A DNA stretch of 64,000 bases from Desulfocurvibacter africanus subsp. africanus DSM 2603 (GCF_000422545.1 NZ_AULZ01000008.1:143654-207653), one strand, 5' to 3'. Shown: positions 18,795 through 27,406, counted from the first letter of the stretch. The notes: generated by a model not told the origin, from the sequence alone. A program made the numbers and translations.

Positions 18795-19715
18795 CTAGCT
18801 GGCGGGCACGAGCCGCGCGTAAGGGATGGGCTGAGCGAGCAGGCCCTTGGCGAGCATCCAGTCCTGCACGTCCTTGATCTCCTGGGACGTGGGCAGGCGC
18901 GGGTCGGGATAGCGGTACATGGGGAAGGAATCCCTGAGTTCTGGCGGGATGCGACCCGTCTCGGCCATGAGCCTGCGATAATTCTCTGGCTCGGCCGCGA
19001 TGCGCCGCAGGGCTTCGCAGTAGGCTGCCAGGAAGCTGTCCAGCGTGGCCCGGTCGGCAGCCAGCCGATCGGCCAAACAGAGCACCGTGAGCGGCATGGC
19101 CAGATTCTGGTCCGTTGCCAGCACAGTGCCGCCCTTGGACTCGGCCAGGGACAGCAGCGGTTCGGGCAGCAAGGCCAGATCGATCTCGCCGGCCAGCAGC
19201 ATCTGCATGCGGATGGGGATCTTTTTGACTTCCAGCGGGACCAAGGCCCCGGCCGGGATGGCGTAGGCCGCCTCCATGCGCTGCAGGAGCAGCTCCATGA
19301 TGGTCGCCCGCGAGATGCTCACTGAATTTTTGGACAATGTCCCCAGGGTCAGGCCAGCCTTGTGTGGAGAAGTGACGAGGCCGAACATGCGCTGGTCCGG
19401 GCGCGACTCGTAGGCGATGGACACCACCCGCAAGGGCGCGCCGGTCTTGACCAACAGGAGCGTGGCGATGAGGTCTCCGAAGTAGCCGTCGAGCCGGCCG
19501 GTCTGCATGGCCGTGTCCCGCTCCAGGGCGCTCATGAAGCTGACCAGCTCCACGTCCAGCCCCTTGGCGGCGAAAAGCCCTTCGCGCGCGGCCACCTGCA
19601 GCGGCAGCGTGTCCAGCACCGGCAGCACGCCGAAACGGATGGTCGCTGCTCCGGCCGAGGTCGCGGACATGAAAAGGATCAAGGCAATGGCGATGGATGC
19701 CGTCAGGCTGCGCAT
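18795..19715 (-). CDS. ABC transporter substrate-binding protein, NMT1/SsuA-like
   Basis: Periplasmic binding protein of 306 residues. A signal peptide covers about residues 1-24 (cleavage after SAGA), followed by the family opening IRFGVLPVLDTLPLQVAAREGLF, here split as a short beta strand and the ligand-binding loop. The start at 19715 has AGGAGCCCGAGC before ATG; the frame is open further upstream but without a ribosome binding site. It lies 137 bases after glnD on the same strand with no clear terminator between them, so read-through from amtB-glnB-glnD is possible and would hint at a nitrogen-containing ligand. That is inference. Confidence 0.85.
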   Translation of the reverse strand: MRSLTASIAIALILFMSATSAGAATIRFGVLPVLDTLPLQVAAREGLFAAKGLDVELVSFMSALERDTAMQTGRLDGYFGDLIATLLLVKTGAPLRVVSIAYESRPDQRMFGLVTSPHKAGLTLGTLSKNSVSISRATIMELLLQRMEAAYAIPAGALVPLEVKKIPIRMQMLLAGEIDLALLPEPLLSLAESKGGTVLATDQNLAMPLTVLCLADRLAADRATLDSFLAAYCEALRRIAAEPENYRRLMAETGRIPPELRDSFPMYRYPDPRLPTSQEIKDVQDWMLAKGLLAQPIPYARLVPAS

Positions 19716-19852
19716 GCTCGGGCTCCTGGCTTCGGATCGACTGTGGATATGTGCGGGAACCGGAGTTTTGCTAGCACGCCGGACCGGCCAAGGGAAGCCC
19801 CTGCCCGGCGCATCAAGGCGCACGATAAGGGTCGAGACAGCGCTTCTCGCGA

Positions 19853-22675
19853 TCAGGATATAGCCGCGTCCCGCAAGGCTTGCGCCACCTCGTCCGCGCA
19901 ATTCCTGTCGAGCTTCTGCCCGTCTCCGTCGCGCACGAAGAAGATATCGGCCACGCGCTCGCCCATGGTATCGATCTTGGCCAGGAACACGGACAGGCCA
20001 AGGCGGTCCAAAGCCATGGCTAATTCGTACAGCCGGCCTGGCCTGTCCGCGGCGCGCACCTCCAGCACGGTGTAGAAATCCGAAGCCTCGTTGTCCACGC
20101 GCACCTCGGGGCAGGCTGCAGCGCCGGTACGACAGCGGTTGAGCGGCGAACGACGACGCTCGGCCAGCCGTTCGTCCAGCTTAAGCTTGCCGGTCAAGGC
20201 ATTTTTGATCCCTAGCCGCACGCGCTCGAAGACCTCCTGGGGTTGCAGTCGGTCCGGCGGCTCGGCCAAGGTAAATATATCCAGCACCGTGCCGTCGCTC
20301 CAGGTGAACACCTCCGCATGCAGGATATTCAGGCCGTGCAGGGACAGGACCCCGGCCATGGTGGCAAAGAAACGTGGCTGGTTCATGGCCGCCACGGTCA
20401 GCTCCCAGGCCTTGGCTCCTTCCAGTCTTCTGGCGCGCACGATCGCCAGTCCCAGGCCGCCTCGGCCATGGGGCACGCGACGGCGTTCATCCTCCAGCTC
20501 CTTGCGGAATTCGAGCACGAGCGGAAAATGCGAGACAATGGTGGCCGCGTCGAGCGCCTGTACGTAGCGCGGCGGCATGGCCGCCAGAGCAGCTTCCACG
20601 AATGTTTGATCATATCCGCCCCTGGCCAGGCCGCGTACCCTGTCGCGCGTGGTCAGGGCCCTGCGCATGGCGTCGGACGTGGACAACCAGCCGCGCTCCA
20701 GCAGCCGGCGGGCCTTGGTGTACAATTCGCCCATGAGCGCGGCCTTCCAGCCATTCCAGGCCCGTGGTCCAGTGGCCTTGGAGTCGGCCACGGACAGCAG
20801 GTGCAGCATGGTCAGACGCGGAAGGCTTTCGGCCGCGCGTGCCACCGATGCCGACACTACCTCGTCGCCAAGGTCGGAACGCACGGCCGTGACCGGCAAC
20901 AACAGGTGCTGACTCACTAGAAAAGTCACGTCTGTTATCATGGACCTGGGCGCGCCCAGGCGGTCGAGCATGTCACGGGCCAGCACTGCCCCGCGCGCCT
21001 CGTGGTCCGGCCCGCCCTTGCCCGCATCGTGCAGCAGTCCGGCCAGGAACAAGGCGTCGCGCTGCCCGCCGCTCAACTCTTCCAGCAGCGCGCCAAGGCG
21101 CGGGTCGCGGGCTAGCACACCCAATTCGCGCACGGCTTCGATGCTGTGCCGGCCCACGGGATGCTGGTGCAGGCCGTCGAACTGCACGAGATGCTGCGCT
21201 TGGCCAAGCTCGGGCAGCAGCACGGCCAGGAAGCCGGTCTCCAGCATGGCGGACAGTGCGTCCGCCCCATAAGGCGCGGGCAGAACGCGACGCAGAAAAG
21301 ACAAGGCCATGGGCGCGGAGGCTACCGTGGCTGGCGCGCGAGCCAGCCCCTGGCGTACTGCCCGCCTGGATTCCCAAGACAAAGGCTGGCCCGAGAAAGC
21401 CATGCGCAAAAAGAGCAGAAAGCCCAGCTCCGGCCAGTCGGCCGGTGACGAATACAAGCCGGGGCGCAGGGTTTCATGGCCCAGCAGGCTATCCAGGAGC
21501 GCCTCGCGGGCCATGCGCAGGCCAGTCATGGCCGTCTGCACCCCAGCCAGCAGGCCCTCGGCGGCCAAGCCGGGACTGCCGTCAAAGCCCATGCGCTCCG
21601 CCACGGCCGGTTGCAGTTCCTGGTGCAGCACATTGCCTTTGCCGCCGCCAATGGCGTGCAACTGCGTGCGCACGGTCAGCAGAAACTCCGCGTGCCCCTC
21701 CAGCTCTTGCCGTTCTGCCGGCTCGAAGAAGCCCTCGGCCTGCGGAAAGAGCTTACCCAGCCAAGCCAGGCGATGTGCGTCGCGCAGGCCGCCCGGCCCG
21801 CTCTTCAGGTCAGGCTCCAGGCCGGGGGCATCGCCTTCGGGCGCGCTCTGCGCCAGCCAGGCCGCGAAGTGGCGGGCGTCGATGTGGAGTTGGAATAGCC
21901 TCCGGCGGCCGGGGGGAATCATTCCCCCCGGACCCCCTGCAGTATGGGCCTTGTTGCGCCGACGATGCGTCGGCGCAACAAGGCCCATGGCGAGCTCATG
22001 GGAAACTTGGTCAGCCGGTTCGTCCTGCTGACCGGAAATACGGGGTTCAGGGGTCCATGTCTGGAAATGACCTCCCTGGTGGGAGGAGTTTGAGGAGGGC
22101 AGTGCCCTTCCCAAAGCCTTTTGCATGCGTTCCCGCAACTCCCAAAATATACCCAAGTCACCGGCTATCAGGCGCATATCCAGGAGCGAGGCCAGCACCT
22201 GCGGGTCCTCGGCGGCCAGGTCCAGACATTCCTCGAGGGAACGCACGCCATGGCCCACGGCCAGGCGCAGGTCCCATAACGGATGGAATAAGTGGCCGGC
22301 CAGGCTTTCCATGGCGGTGGGCTCGTCGGGCCCGGTCATGGAATCAGAACAGGTGGGGGCATCAGGCGAGACGGGCTGATCACTTAAGATTTGTTCGATA
22401 TGACCATCCCGTGGTCCGGGATCTTCCCGGTACACGAGCAGGACATCGATGTCCGATCCAGGACAGAGCTGCCGGCGGCCGTAGCCGCCCACGGCCAGCA
22501 GGACGAAAGGCGGCTGGAGAGGCGCATCGTCGCGCGTCTCCTCCAGCCGCCGCCGAAAGTAGTCGTCCATGGCCAACGCAAGCCGGGCCGGTGCGTCGCT
22601 GGCTTGGCCGCCTTGGGCCAGCTCGTCCAGGATCTTTCGCCTCGCGGAGGCCAAGTCCATTGTCGACTCGGTCAT
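19853..22675 (-). CDS. glnD: Bifunctional PII uridylyltransferase/uridylyl-removing enzyme GlnD with repeat-derived insert
   Basis: Nitrogen sensor that uridylylates PII when glutamine is low and removes UMP when it is high. Domains: nucleotidyltransferase (GGYGRRQLCPGSDIDVLL, residues 63-80), the PII-UTase helical region, an HD hydrolase domain (LLHDAGKG near 540) and two C-terminal ACT domains (about 760-930). At 940 residues it is longer than the 890-residue E. coli protein. Residues about 186-259 (21899-22120) have no GlnD character: this DNA holds three repeat elements (22033-22118, 21944-21988, 21892-21942) that read through in frame. Conserved sequence resumes at FQLHIDARHFAAWL. The product may still be active because the insert falls between domains. 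Confidence 0.93.
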   Translation of the reverse strand: MTESTMDLASARRKILDELAQGGQASDAPARLALAMDDYFRRRLEETRDDAPLQPPFVLLAVGGYGRRQLCPGSDIDVLLVYREDPGPRDGHIEQILSDQPVSPDAPTCSDSMTGPDEPTAMESLAGHLFHPLWDLRLAVGHGVRSLEECLDLAAEDPQVLASLLDMRLIAGDLGIFWELRERMQKALGRALPSSNSSHQGGHFQTWTPEPRISGQQDEPADQVSHELAMGLVAPTHRRRNKAHTAGGPGGMIPPGRRRLFQLHIDARHFAAWLAQSAPEGDAPGLEPDLKSGPGGLRDAHRLAWLGKLFPQAEGFFEPAERQELEGHAEFLLTVRTQLHAIGGGKGNVLHQELQPAVAERMGFDGSPGLAAEGLLAGVQTAMTGLRMAREALLDSLLGHETLRPGLYSSPADWPELGFLLFLRMAFSGQPLSWESRRAVRQGLARAPATVASAPMALSFLRRVLPAPYGADALSAMLETGFLAVLLPELGQAQHLVQFDGLHQHPVGRHSIEAVRELGVLARDPRLGALLEELSGGQRDALFLAGLLHDAGKGGPDHEARGAVLARDMLDRLGAPRSMITDVTFLVSQHLLLPVTAVRSDLGDEVVSASVARAAESLPRLTMLHLLSVADSKATGPRAWNGWKAALMGELYTKARRLLERGWLSTSDAMRRALTTRDRVRGLARGGYDQTFVEAALAAMPPRYVQALDAATIVSHFPLVLEFRKELEDERRRVPHGRGGLGLAIVRARRLEGAKAWELTVAAMNQPRFFATMAGVLSLHGLNILHAEVFTWSDGTVLDIFTLAEPPDRLQPQEVFERVRLGIKNALTGKLKLDERLAERRRSPLNRCRTGAAACPEVRVDNEASDFYTVLEVRAADRPGRLYELAMALDRLGLSVFLAKIDTMGERVADIFFVRDGDGQKLDRNCADEVAQALRDAAIS
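21892..21942 (-). repeat. Family-C repeat inside glnD
   Basis: Read on the minus strand it is CTGCAGGGGGTCCGGGGGGA..., containing a hairpin of GGGGGGAAT pairing with ATTCCCCCC and a GCCGCCGGAGGC tail. A near-identical 52-bp copy (about nine in ten positions) lies at 22718-22769 in the other orientation. Here it is translated as GGPGGMIPPGRRR within GlnD. Confidence 0.85.
21944..21988. repeat. Perfect 20-bp inverted repeat inside glnD
   Basis: Arms 21944-21963 and 21969-21988 are exact reverse complements around the five-base loop GATGC. The palindrome lies in the coding region of glnD, directly next to the family-C copy. An RNA hairpin of this strength within a coding sequence is unusual. 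Confidence 0.9.
22033..22118 (-). repeat. Family-B repeat inside glnD (diverged)
   Basis: On the minus strand it reads as TTTGGGAAGGGCACTGCCCT..., then CTCCCACCAGGGAGG, then ATGGACCCCTGAACCCC, the same order of parts as family-B copies at 16921 and 55231 (first hairpin, CACCAGGG, GGACCC tail). It forms the 5' part of the foreign-looking glnD insert. Confidence 0.65.
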
Positions 22676-22717
22676 GGGAGCCTAGGCATATGTGTGGCTG
22701 AGCATTGCACTTTAAAG

Positions 22718-22769
22718 CTGCAGGGGGTCCGGGGGAAATGATTTCCCCCGGTCGCCGAAGGCATATTCC
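22718..22769 (+). repeat. Family-C repeat between glnB and glnD
   Basis: Contains the perfect hairpin CCGGGGGAAAT/ATTTCCCCCGG and matches the copy inside glnD. It lies in the 96-base gap between the stop of glnB and the start of glnD, in inverted orientation relative to the intragenic copy. It could affect the ratio of PII to GlnD mRNA; that is inference. Confidence 0.85.
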
Positions 22770-22771
22770 TG

Positions 22772-23134
<363 letters not shown>

Positions 23135-24334
23135 TTAGATCTGGTATCCGGCTTCCTTGTGTTCGCTCACGTCAAGGCCGCGAACCTCGTCTTCCTCGCT
23201 TATCCTTAGGCCGATGGTGGCGTCCACGAGCTTGAACAGGATGTAGCTCACGATGAAGCAGAAGGCCCAGGTGGCCACGATGGATACTATCTGTATCCAG
23301 ACCTGACCGGGGTTGCCGGCGATGAGGCCTTTGGCGTTCATGGTCGCGAAGATGCCCGTGGCTAATGCGCCCCAGGTGCCGCCCACGCCATGGATGCCCA
23401 CAACGTCCAGGGCGTCGTCGTACTTGAATTTGCCCTTGAGCATGATGCCGCCGTAGCACAGCACGCCGGCCACCGCGCCGATGATGATGCCGGCCATGGG
23501 CCCCACGAAGCCGGCGGCCGGGGTGATGGCCACCAGGCCAGCCACTGCGCCGGAAGCGCCGCCCAGGGTCGTGGGCTTGCCGCGGTGGTGCCATTCGACG
23601 AAGATCCAACTCATGGCCGCTGCGGCCGAGGCCAAGTGCGTGGCAACAAAGGCATTTGCCGCGGTTCCGTTAGCCGCCAGAGCCGAGCCCGCGTTGAAGC
23701 CGAACCAGCCGAACCAGAGAATGCCCGCGCCCAGGATGGTCATGGGCAGGTTGTGCGGCATGAGCGGCTCGCGGCCGAAGCCACGGCGCTTGCCCAGCAC
23801 CAGGGCGCCGGCCAGGGCAGCCGCCGCGGAGCTCATGTGCACCACCGCGCCGCCGGCGAAGTCCAGGGCGCCCATCTTGCCCATCCAACCGCCGCCCCAG
23901 ACCCAGTGGCACATGGGGCTGTAGACCAGGATAAGCCACAGGGTCGAGAAGACCAGAAAAGCCCCGAAGCGCATGCGTTCGGCAAAGGCTCCGGTAATGA
24001 GCGCGGGCGTGATGACCGCGAACATGCACTGGAAGATCATGAAGGCCGCGTGGGGCAGGTTGTCCACAGGTCCGTTGGCTTCGCCGCCGACGCCGTTCAG
24101 GAACAGGTAGTCGAGCCCGCCGATGATCCCGCCGATATCCGATCCGAAGGAAAGCGAGTACCCGGCCACGGCCCATACGATGGAGGCCAGCCCGAGCAGG
24201 GTGAAGCTCTGCATGGTGGTTCCGAGCACGTTCTTGGCCCGGACCATGCCAGCATAGAAAAGCGCCAGGCCCGGGGTCATGAACATGACCAGGGCCGCGC
24301 TGACCAGTACGAAAGAGGTATCCGCCGCATTCAT
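23135..24334 (-). CDS. amtB: Ammonium transporter AmtB
   Basis: Inner-membrane ammonium channel of 399 residues with about eleven transmembrane segments. Family signatures include the N-terminal LVMFMTPGLALFYAGMV, the pore region with WGGGWMGKMGALDFAGGAVVH and the C-terminal tail ISEEDEVRGLDVSEHKEAG, which in the family contacts PII. The Amt proteins conduct ammonia and are blocked by GlnK/GlnB under nitrogen excess. AAATGACAGGGGAGATGG before ATG provides a ribosome binding site. First gene of amtB-glnB-glnD. Confidence 0.96.
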   Translation of the reverse strand: MNAADTSFVLVSAALVMFMTPGLALFYAGMVRAKNVLGTTMQSFTLLGLASIVWAVAGYSLSFGSDIGGIIGGLDYLFLNGVGGEANGPVDNLPHAAFMIFQCMFAVITPALITGAFAERMRFGAFLVFSTLWLILVYSPMCHWVWGGGWMGKMGALDFAGGAVVHMSSAAAALAGALVLGKRRGFGREPLMPHNLPMTILGAGILWFGWFGFNAGSALAANGTAANAFVATHLASAAAAMSWIFVEWHHRGKPTTLGGASGAVAGLVAITPAAGFVGPMAGIIIGAVAGVLCYGGIMLKGKFKYDDALDVVGIHGVGGTWGALATGIFATMNAKGLIAGNPGQVWIQIVSIVATWAFCFIVSYILFKLVDATIGLRISEEDEVRGLDVSEHKEAGYQI

Positions 24335-24379
24335 TGTCCATCTCCCCTGTCATTTGTGTAAATGCCGACAGGTGCGCAT

Positions 24380-24395
24380 AGCAACTTGTGGGCCA
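24380..24395 (-). promoter_or_regulatory. Sigma-54 (-24/-12) promoter of amtB-glnB-glnD
   Basis: On the minus strand the bases read TGGCCCACAAGTTGCT. The invariant GG and GC doublets are ten bases apart, as in the TGGCAC-N5-TTGC consensus. It lies 46 bases before the amtB ATG. Nitrogen-controlled amtB-glnK operons are classic sigma-54/NtrC targets, which supports the call. I did not identify enhancer sites. Confidence 0.75.
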
Positions 24396-24971
24396 ATGAT
24401 GGACATTATTGTAAGCCATAGCCGTTTGCCTTAAAAGCCGGCATCAAAAATTTACATTTGTGACTAAACAGCCCGGCAAACCCTGACTAACCTCTATTCC
24501 AGGCCTAGACAAATCAGCGGCTTCGACCTTGATTTACATAATTGCCATCTTAATATCGTTTTTCAATGCCGACTCAGCCATGACATTCTGCCGAACCAAG
24601 CCCATGGATCTCCCGTTTTTTACGCTCAAACGCTCCCATTCACAGGGAGCCTGCCCATGGGAGAGACCCAGGATGCAGCTCAAAAGCAGCTATTTTCCCG
24701 CCGCAAGCGTGCAGTTCGTCTGCTTTTATTATGCGGCGGACTGGAGCGAAAGAGTCCTGAAAATGTCCCTGCCGTATTTTTACATCCCAAGGAGTGCCTG
24801 GACCACTCCCAACCAGTCTCGGGTTTTTCAATTATGTACTATGCTGACATACCCGGGCAGCGCCCCCTGCCTGCACCGCAGCCAGGACGCCAAAGCGCTT
24901 GCCTTTTGCCTCAAAGCAAGCCACGTGGTAGGCGGTTTGACAACGGCATACCGCCGCCTTCAGGAGACGCC
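24396..24971. other. Intergenic region between amtB and the YkgJ gene
   Basis: About 575 bases between divergent genes. Apart from the amtB promoter at its left edge I recognise nothing: open frames here are short, lack ribosome binding sites and have no protein-like composition. The composition is more AT-rich near 24430-24620 than in the flanking genes, so regulatory sites or a small RNA are possible. Confidence 0.4.
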
Positions 24972-25793
24972 ATGCAAGAAAAATCCACACAATCCCCCGC
25001 GCCTGGCCCTATATCCAGATCCGCATCCGAGCAGGACGCAACTCAGGCCTTTTTGGAGAGCCTGCCCGAGATCGGGCTCCAGGAAACGTTCCGTTTCGCC
25101 TGCCATCCGGGAGTGCGTTGCTTCAATGCCTGCTGCGGGGACCTGACCCTGACCATAACGCCCTATGACGCCCTGCGCCTGCGGCGCGCCCTTGGCGAGG
25201 ACAGTCGGACCTTTATCACCAACCGAGGCACGCTCGTGGTCGCCCCGGACACCGGCTTCCCCTTGCTCCAGCTCAGAATGATGACCGGTCCTGGCAAGCC
25301 ATGTCCCTTCGTCACGGCCAAGGGCTGCTCGGTGTACGAGCACCGGCCGGCGGCTTGCCGCACCTACCCCTTGGGACGGGCCACGCGCCTGACCTCCTCG
25401 GGCAACATCGAGCAGCAGTTTTTCCTGGTGCGCGAGGCCCACTGTCGCGGATTCGAGGAAGAGCGAGACTGGACCCCCGCGATGTGGCTCACGGATCAGG
25501 GCCTGGAGGACTACAATCGCTCCAACGACCGGCTCACGGACATCATGGGCCGTCAGAAGCTGACCGGCCAGCCCATAGCCAACCGGCACACGAACATGGC
25601 ATTCCTGGCCCTGTATCAGCCGGACAACTTCCACAAGTTCATCGAAGATATGAAGATTTTCGAGCGGCTGGATCTGGATGAGGACCGCAAGCGGGCCATA
25701 TTGGGAGACGAGGAAGAAACCCTGCGTTTCGCCATGGACTGGCTGGAATTGGCGCTTTTCGGCAACTGCGCGAACCTGCGGAGGAAAGCATGA
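24972..25793 (+). CDS. YkgJ-family cysteine cluster protein
   Basis: Soluble protein of 273 residues with the YkgJ (zinc- or iron-chelating) cysteine pattern: [12 protein letters not shown] near 40-51, CPF...[18 protein letters not shown] near 100-120 and CRGF further on. In the family these cysteines are thought to hold an Fe-S cluster or zinc; the biochemical role is not known. ATG at 24972 has AGGAGACGCC before it; the frame is open for a further 105 codons upstream, without support. Its stop overlaps the rfaE2 start as ATGA, so the two are coupled. Confidence 0.87.
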   Translation: MQEKSTQSPAPGPISRSASEQDATQAFLESLPEIGLQETFRFACHPGVRCFNACCGDLTLTITPYDALRLRRALGEDSRTFITNRGTLVVAPDTGFPLLQLRMMTGPGKPCPFVTAKGCSVYEHRPAACRTYPLGRATRLTSSGNIEQQFFLVREAHCRGFEEERDWTPAMWLTDQGLEDYNRSNDRLTDIMGRQKLTGQPIANRHTNMAFLALYQPDNFHKFIEDMKIFERLDLDEDRKRAILGDEEETLRFAMDWLELALFGNCANLRRKA

Positions 25794-26287
25794 GCCCACT
25801 ACGTCTTCCCGCCAATCCCAAGCTGCGCTCGCGCAGCGAGATCATCGCCGTGCTGGCTCCCTTGCGGCCGGTGTCGAGCATCGTATTCACCAACGGCTGC
25901 TACGATATCCTGCATCCCGGACATGTGGACCTGCTGCAGCGAGCCAGGTCCATGGGCGATGTGCTCGTGCTCGGACTCAATTCCGACGAATCCGTGCGGC
26001 GGCTCAAAGGTCCTACCCGGCCCGTGAATCGCTTGGCCGAACGCGCCTTTGTCCTGGCCGGTCTGGAGTGCGTGGACTATATCGTGTCCTTTGATGAGGA
26101 TACCCCGCTTGAGCTTATCAAGGCCGTACAACCGAAGGTTCTGATCAAGGGCGGGGACTGGAGCGTGGAGAACATCGTGGGCCGGGATGTGGTGGAGGCC
26201 GCCGGCGGCAGCGTGCACAGCCTGCCGCTTCTGCCCGGCTATTCGACTACCGGGCTCATCCGTCGGCTTTGCCAGCTTGGAGAATAG
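25790..26287 (+). CDS. rfaE2: Heptose 1-phosphate adenylyltransferase (RfaE2/HldE C-domain type)
   Basis: Cytidylyltransferase-like enzyme of 165 residues that forms ADP-heptose from D-glycero-beta-D-manno-heptose 1-phosphate and ATP for the LPS inner core. Visible signatures are [17 protein letters not shown] with the HxGH nucleotide-binding motif (near 34-47), [17 protein letters not shown] and LIKGGDW. It corresponds to the C-terminal half of HldE, so the kinase half must be encoded elsewhere. Its presence argues for an outer membrane with heptose-containing LPS. Confidence 0.93.
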   Translation: MSPLRLPANPKLRSRSEIIAVLAPLRPVSSIVFTNGCYDILHPGHVDLLQRARSMGDVLVLGLNSDESVRRLKGPTRPVNRLAERAFVLAGLECVDYIVSFDEDTPLELIKAVQPKVLIKGGDWSVENIVGRDVVEAAGGSVHSLPLLPGYSTTGLIRRLCQLGE

Positions 26288-26345
26288 CCGGCCTGCTCCG
26301 GAGAGGGCCAGCGCAAGCCCGTGTTAAAGCACCTTGTATTTGAAC

Positions 26346-26408
26346 TGGGAGAGATCGCCTCCCTCTCCCAGACCACTACCGGCAGGAGAACTATTCCCCT
26401 GCATTCCA
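26346..26408 (+). repeat. Family-B repeat, diverged copy after rfaE2
   Basis: Starts with a hairpin CTGGGAGAG/CTCTCCCAG and continues with a CAGGAGAACTATTCCCCTGCATTCC segment matching the second half of copy 1 in order of parts. It lies 58 bases after the rfaE2 stop and directly before a family-A copy, the same B-then-A order as at 16921-17268. Confidence 0.55.
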
Positions 26409-26412
26409 TCAT

Positions 26413-26541
26413 TCGAGCAGATTGCTTTTAAAACACTCGCTCCGGCGTTGACGGCGCAAGTGAATTGCGCCTACGCCGAAGCTAGCGGCAAGCCATGCCG
26501 ACGCATGGCTTGCAGAGCATTTTCAAAAGCAAAATACTCTC
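26413..26541 (+). repeat. Family-A structured repeat, copy 2 (complete, 129 bp)
   Basis: Matches copy 1 over its entire length with few changes; the internal block GCCGAAGCTAGCGGCAAGCC is shared with copy 1 but not with copies 3 and 4. The 7-bp, 11-bp and right-end hairpins are preserved, with one change in the right-end stem. It lies between the convergent ends of rfaE2 and the Rrf2 regulator. Confidence 0.9.
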
Positions 26542-26633
26542 AAATGGCCAGGAGCTGGCTCCCGGTATAGTTGCAAGCCGCCGTAGCCAGGGCGAAAAAG
26601 ATCCGCGCGCTTCTTTCCTGGCTGACGCCAGGC

Positions 26634-26678
26634 AAACAAAAAGAAAACGGGTACATCCCCCCTATCTTGATGTACCCG
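26634..26678 (-). terminator. Rho-independent terminator of the Rrf2 regulator gene
   Basis: Arms 26648-26657 and 26669-26678 form a perfect 10-bp stem (CGGGTACATC/GATGTACCCG). On the minus strand the stem is followed by TTTTCTTTTTG. It lies about 80 bases after the stop of the minus-strand Rrf2 gene and before the convergent rfaE2 unit. Confidence 0.75.
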
Positions 26679-26759
26679 CTCCTTGACCCGTGTCCGACAG
26701 GGACGCCCTGCCGGCCGTGGCCGGCCGCACGGTTGCCCGTGCGGTGATATGGCTCGCTG

Positions 26760-27206
26760 CTACAGCTTCTTGAGGCTGAAATCGCAGCTGAATTGCTTAT
26801 CCTTGGCCTCGCGTACGAGATCGGCGAACGTAACCGCGTCTAGCGCAGCGAACATGGCCTCGCTGGCATCGGTCCAGACCTTGCGCATGATGCAATCATC
26901 CACATGCTTGCAGATCTGGTCTTCCTGGGCGCACATGGTCAGGGCATGATCGCCTTCCAACAGCCGGACCACCTCGCCCACGGAAATCTCCGCAACATCT
27001 CGAGCGAGACCGTGCCCACCAGTGGGACCACGCTTGCTGTAGACGTATCCGGCTTTCTGCAGCTCGCGCACGAGCTTTTCCAGATACTTCACCGATACAT
27101 CGAGCCGCACGGCCAAGTCCGAGAGCCGCACTAGGCCCGCGTTGCCGTAAAGAGCCATGTCCAGGACCATTCTTGCCCCGTAGCGGCTGCGAGTCGAAAG
27201 GCGCAT
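26760..27206 (-). CDS. Rrf2-family transcriptional regulator
   Basis: DNA-binding regulator of 148 residues with an N-terminal winged helix (MRLSTRSRYGARMVLDMAL, then RLSDLAVRLDVSVKYLEKLV) and three cysteines arranged C-x7-C-x5-C near residues 96-110, compatible with an Fe-S cluster as in IscR and NsrR. It therefore may sense iron-sulfur status, nitric oxide or redox; IscR proper is usually beside isc genes, absent here. ATG at 27206 follows GGAGAAGTCCCC; the frame opens 18 codons earlier without a ribosome binding site. Confidence 0.9.
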   Translation of the reverse strand: MRLSTRSRYGARMVLDMALYGNAGLVRLSDLAVRLDVSVKYLEKLVRELQKAGYVYSKRGPTGGHGLARDVAEISVGEVVRLLEGDHALTMCAQEDQICKHVDDCIMRKVWTDASEAMFAALDAVTFADLVREAKDKQFSCDFSLKKL

Positions 27207-27246
27207 GGGGACTTCTCCTTCAAGGACCGGCTCGTTCCGTCCGGCC

Positions 27247-27275
27247 CAATTCCCTACCAAAACAGTATGGAATTG
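27247..27275. promoter_or_regulatory. Inverted repeat upstream of the Rrf2 regulator
   Basis: CAATTCC and GGAATTG form a perfect 7-bp inverted repeat with a 15-base spacer, 41 bases before the regulator's ATG. The position suits an operator for autoregulation. It does not match the published IscR or NsrR consensus closely enough for me to name the regulator. Confidence 0.45.
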
Positions 27276-27406
27276 GCAAGTGGCTTAAGAAGCCTTTTTC
27301 ACAAACCTGCGCACGAGCCAGTTTACACGCTTCATGATTATCGCTTTCGCCATGGCAGGCTGTCTCGGCAGGCGGGTTCCGTATTCCACCATTACATCCA
27401 ACGCTG

